Assembly (NCBI RefSeq): GCF_900002405.1
Contig: NZ_LK995493.1
Span: 1-32,370 of the forward strand
Source: Actinomyces succiniciruminis
GTDB lineage: Bacteria > Actinomycetota > Actinomycetes > Actinomycetales > Actinomycetaceae
DNA: 32,370 bases
Direction of reading: 5' to 3'
This document shows, piece by piece, positions 31,668-32,370 of this stretch. Positions within the stretch are counted from its first letter, which is position 1; the number at the start of each line of letters is the position of its first letter. Under the pieces are notes generated by a model, which saw only the letters and a program-made list of their open reading frames with translations, ran no database searches and was not told the DNA's origin. The translations under genes and the position numbers were made by a program.

Positions 31668-31753
31668 GACCCGGCTCCCTTCGGGAACCCAGGTGGGATT
31701 TCTCCGCTTGCGTGCCGGAGACGGAGCCTCCGGCCGGTCGGTGCCCGATACTA
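31668..31753 (-). promoter_or_regulatory. infC operon promoter and 5' leader start
   Basis: TAGTAT (31748-31753, minus) is a good -10 box; the -35 region (GTCCAC-like) is weak. A start near 31741 gives a leader of about 215 bases before infC. It contains several stems, including one over the leader peptide's ribosome site and a TCCCACC/GGGT element. No protein-coding gene lies between here and the SseB-like gene. Confidence 0.45.
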
Positions 31754-31829
31754 GCAGGCCCGGCCCGCTGTGGACCCGTCGGGCGGAGGCGTGCGAACGT
31801 GAGTCTGCCCATACGCCCCGCGCGCCGGG

Positions 31830-31852
31830 GCCCCGTCACGCGGGGACGGGGC
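31830..31852 (-). terminator. hairpin at the end of the SseB-like gene
   Basis: GCCCCGTC (31830-31837) pairs with GACGGGGC (31845-31852) around a 7-base loop. It overlaps the last five codons and the stop of the SseB-like gene, so it could end that transcript before the infC promoter. Confidence 0.4.
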
Positions 31853-32370
31853 ACAACTCCACGGTGTCGATGAGTTCGCCCCAGGCCGGGTTGACCATCA
31901 CGTACTGGCACTGCTCCAGGGCGGCGGCGACGGCGGGCGTGCCGGCGGAGGCGTCCACGCGGATGAATACGCGCAGTTCGGCGTCCTCGCCGGGGGCGAA
32001 GGCGACCCCGGTCACCCCGTCGATGGCGCCCAACTGAGCGGCCACCTCGTCCTGCACCGGCTGGTTGCGCCACGACGGGATCCAGTCCTCTCCCCCGGCC
32101 AGGGCGACCACGGCGGGCCGGGGCAGGCGCAGGTCGCGCGTGCCCGGGTCCAGTACCCACAACTGGTCGGTCTGTAGGCAGGCGACCTCTGCGGCGCGGC
32201 GCGGGGTCACGGGCACGGGACGCACATCTTCGCGCCAGGCCGCGGCGGCGGCCGCGGACGTGAACACCGGTAGGGCGCGGTGCCCGTCAGGCAGCTGGAT
32301 GGCCAGATCCGCGGCGTCCTCGGCGGGGTCGGCGGTGTGGGGCTCGTGCACGGGGACGGCCGGCGCGTTT
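31836..32370 (-). CDS. SseB-family protein, 5' end outside the window
   Basis: The C-terminal 177 residues of a protein whose frame is open to the right edge. HRALPVFTSAAAAAAWRED followed by the stretch around VRPVPVTP matches the SseB N-terminal domain found in many actinobacterial proteins next to infC. LWVLDPGTRDLRLPRPAVVALA and VAAALEQCQYVMVNP continue that pattern. Function is not established outside type III secretion systems, and none is implied here. A GTG at 32351 would be an internal start, but the residues before it (NAPAVP) look coding, so the gene is probably about 240 residues long. Confidence 0.75.
   Translation of the reverse strand, partial: NAPAVPVHEPHTADPAEDAADLAIQLPDGHRALPVFTSAAAAAAWREDVRPVPVTPRRAAEVACLQTDQLWVLDPGTRDLRLPRPAVVALAGGEDWIPSWRNQPVQDEVAAQLGAIDGVTGVAFAPGEDAELRVFIRVDASAGTPAVAAALEQCQYVMVNPAWGELIDTVELCPVPA

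Overview
The window reads as high-GC actinobacterial DNA. Gene content and protein style point to Actinomyces or a close relative; this is an inference, since no 16S sequence lies inside the window. Nearly all housekeeping genes are on the minus strand. The conserved backbone (right to left: SseB-like - infC - rpmI - rplT - SpoU methylase - pheS - pheT - arg cluster - mpg - tyrS - rRNA leader) follows the order known from other actinobacteria such as Mycobacterium tuberculosis.

Region 1 (1-6500): an rRNA-operon promoter/leader pointing off the left edge, with two tandem promoters of identical hexamers. Next come tyrS, a MagIII/EndoIII-like HhH DNA glycosylase, an internally deleted methyltransferase, an AAG-family 3-methyladenine glycosylase, argH, and an O-antigen-ligase-like membrane protein. 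The genes from the ligase to the HhH protein are coupled: three of the four junctions are ATGA overlaps and the fourth is a gap of about 10 bases. Region 2 (6600-13010): argC-argJ-argB-argD-argR overlap stop-to-start, followed by argG. argF, normally between argD and argR, is absent. A short flavodoxin lies upstream of argC. Region 3 (13701-17445): pheT and pheS.

Region 4 (about 17446-29100) interrupts the conserved order between pheS and the SpoU methylase with roughly 11.6 kb of accessory genes. These are a MerR regulator with an ABC-2 exporter, a small membrane protein divergent from a MarR regulator, a Phd antitoxin with a wrecked PIN toxin, inositol-3-phosphate synthase, a TetR regulator with a DoxX-like membrane protein, a 123-bp element bounded by inverted repeats, and a four-gene polar amino acid ABC importer. 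The importer is preceded by a tiny open frame, [11 protein letters not shown], with a good ribosome binding site. This looks like a polycysteine leader peptide and suggests cysteine-responsive control of a sulfur amino acid importer.

Region 5 (29102-32370): SpoU-type rRNA methylase, then rplT, rpmI and infC. infC begins at a non-canonical AUC codon. It is preceded by a roughly 215-nt leader containing an 18-codon open frame and a 10-bp terminator-like hairpin, i.e. a candidate attenuator for the IF3-L35-L20 operon. A partial SseB-family gene runs off the right edge. No tRNA, CRISPR array or intact insertion sequence was seen.
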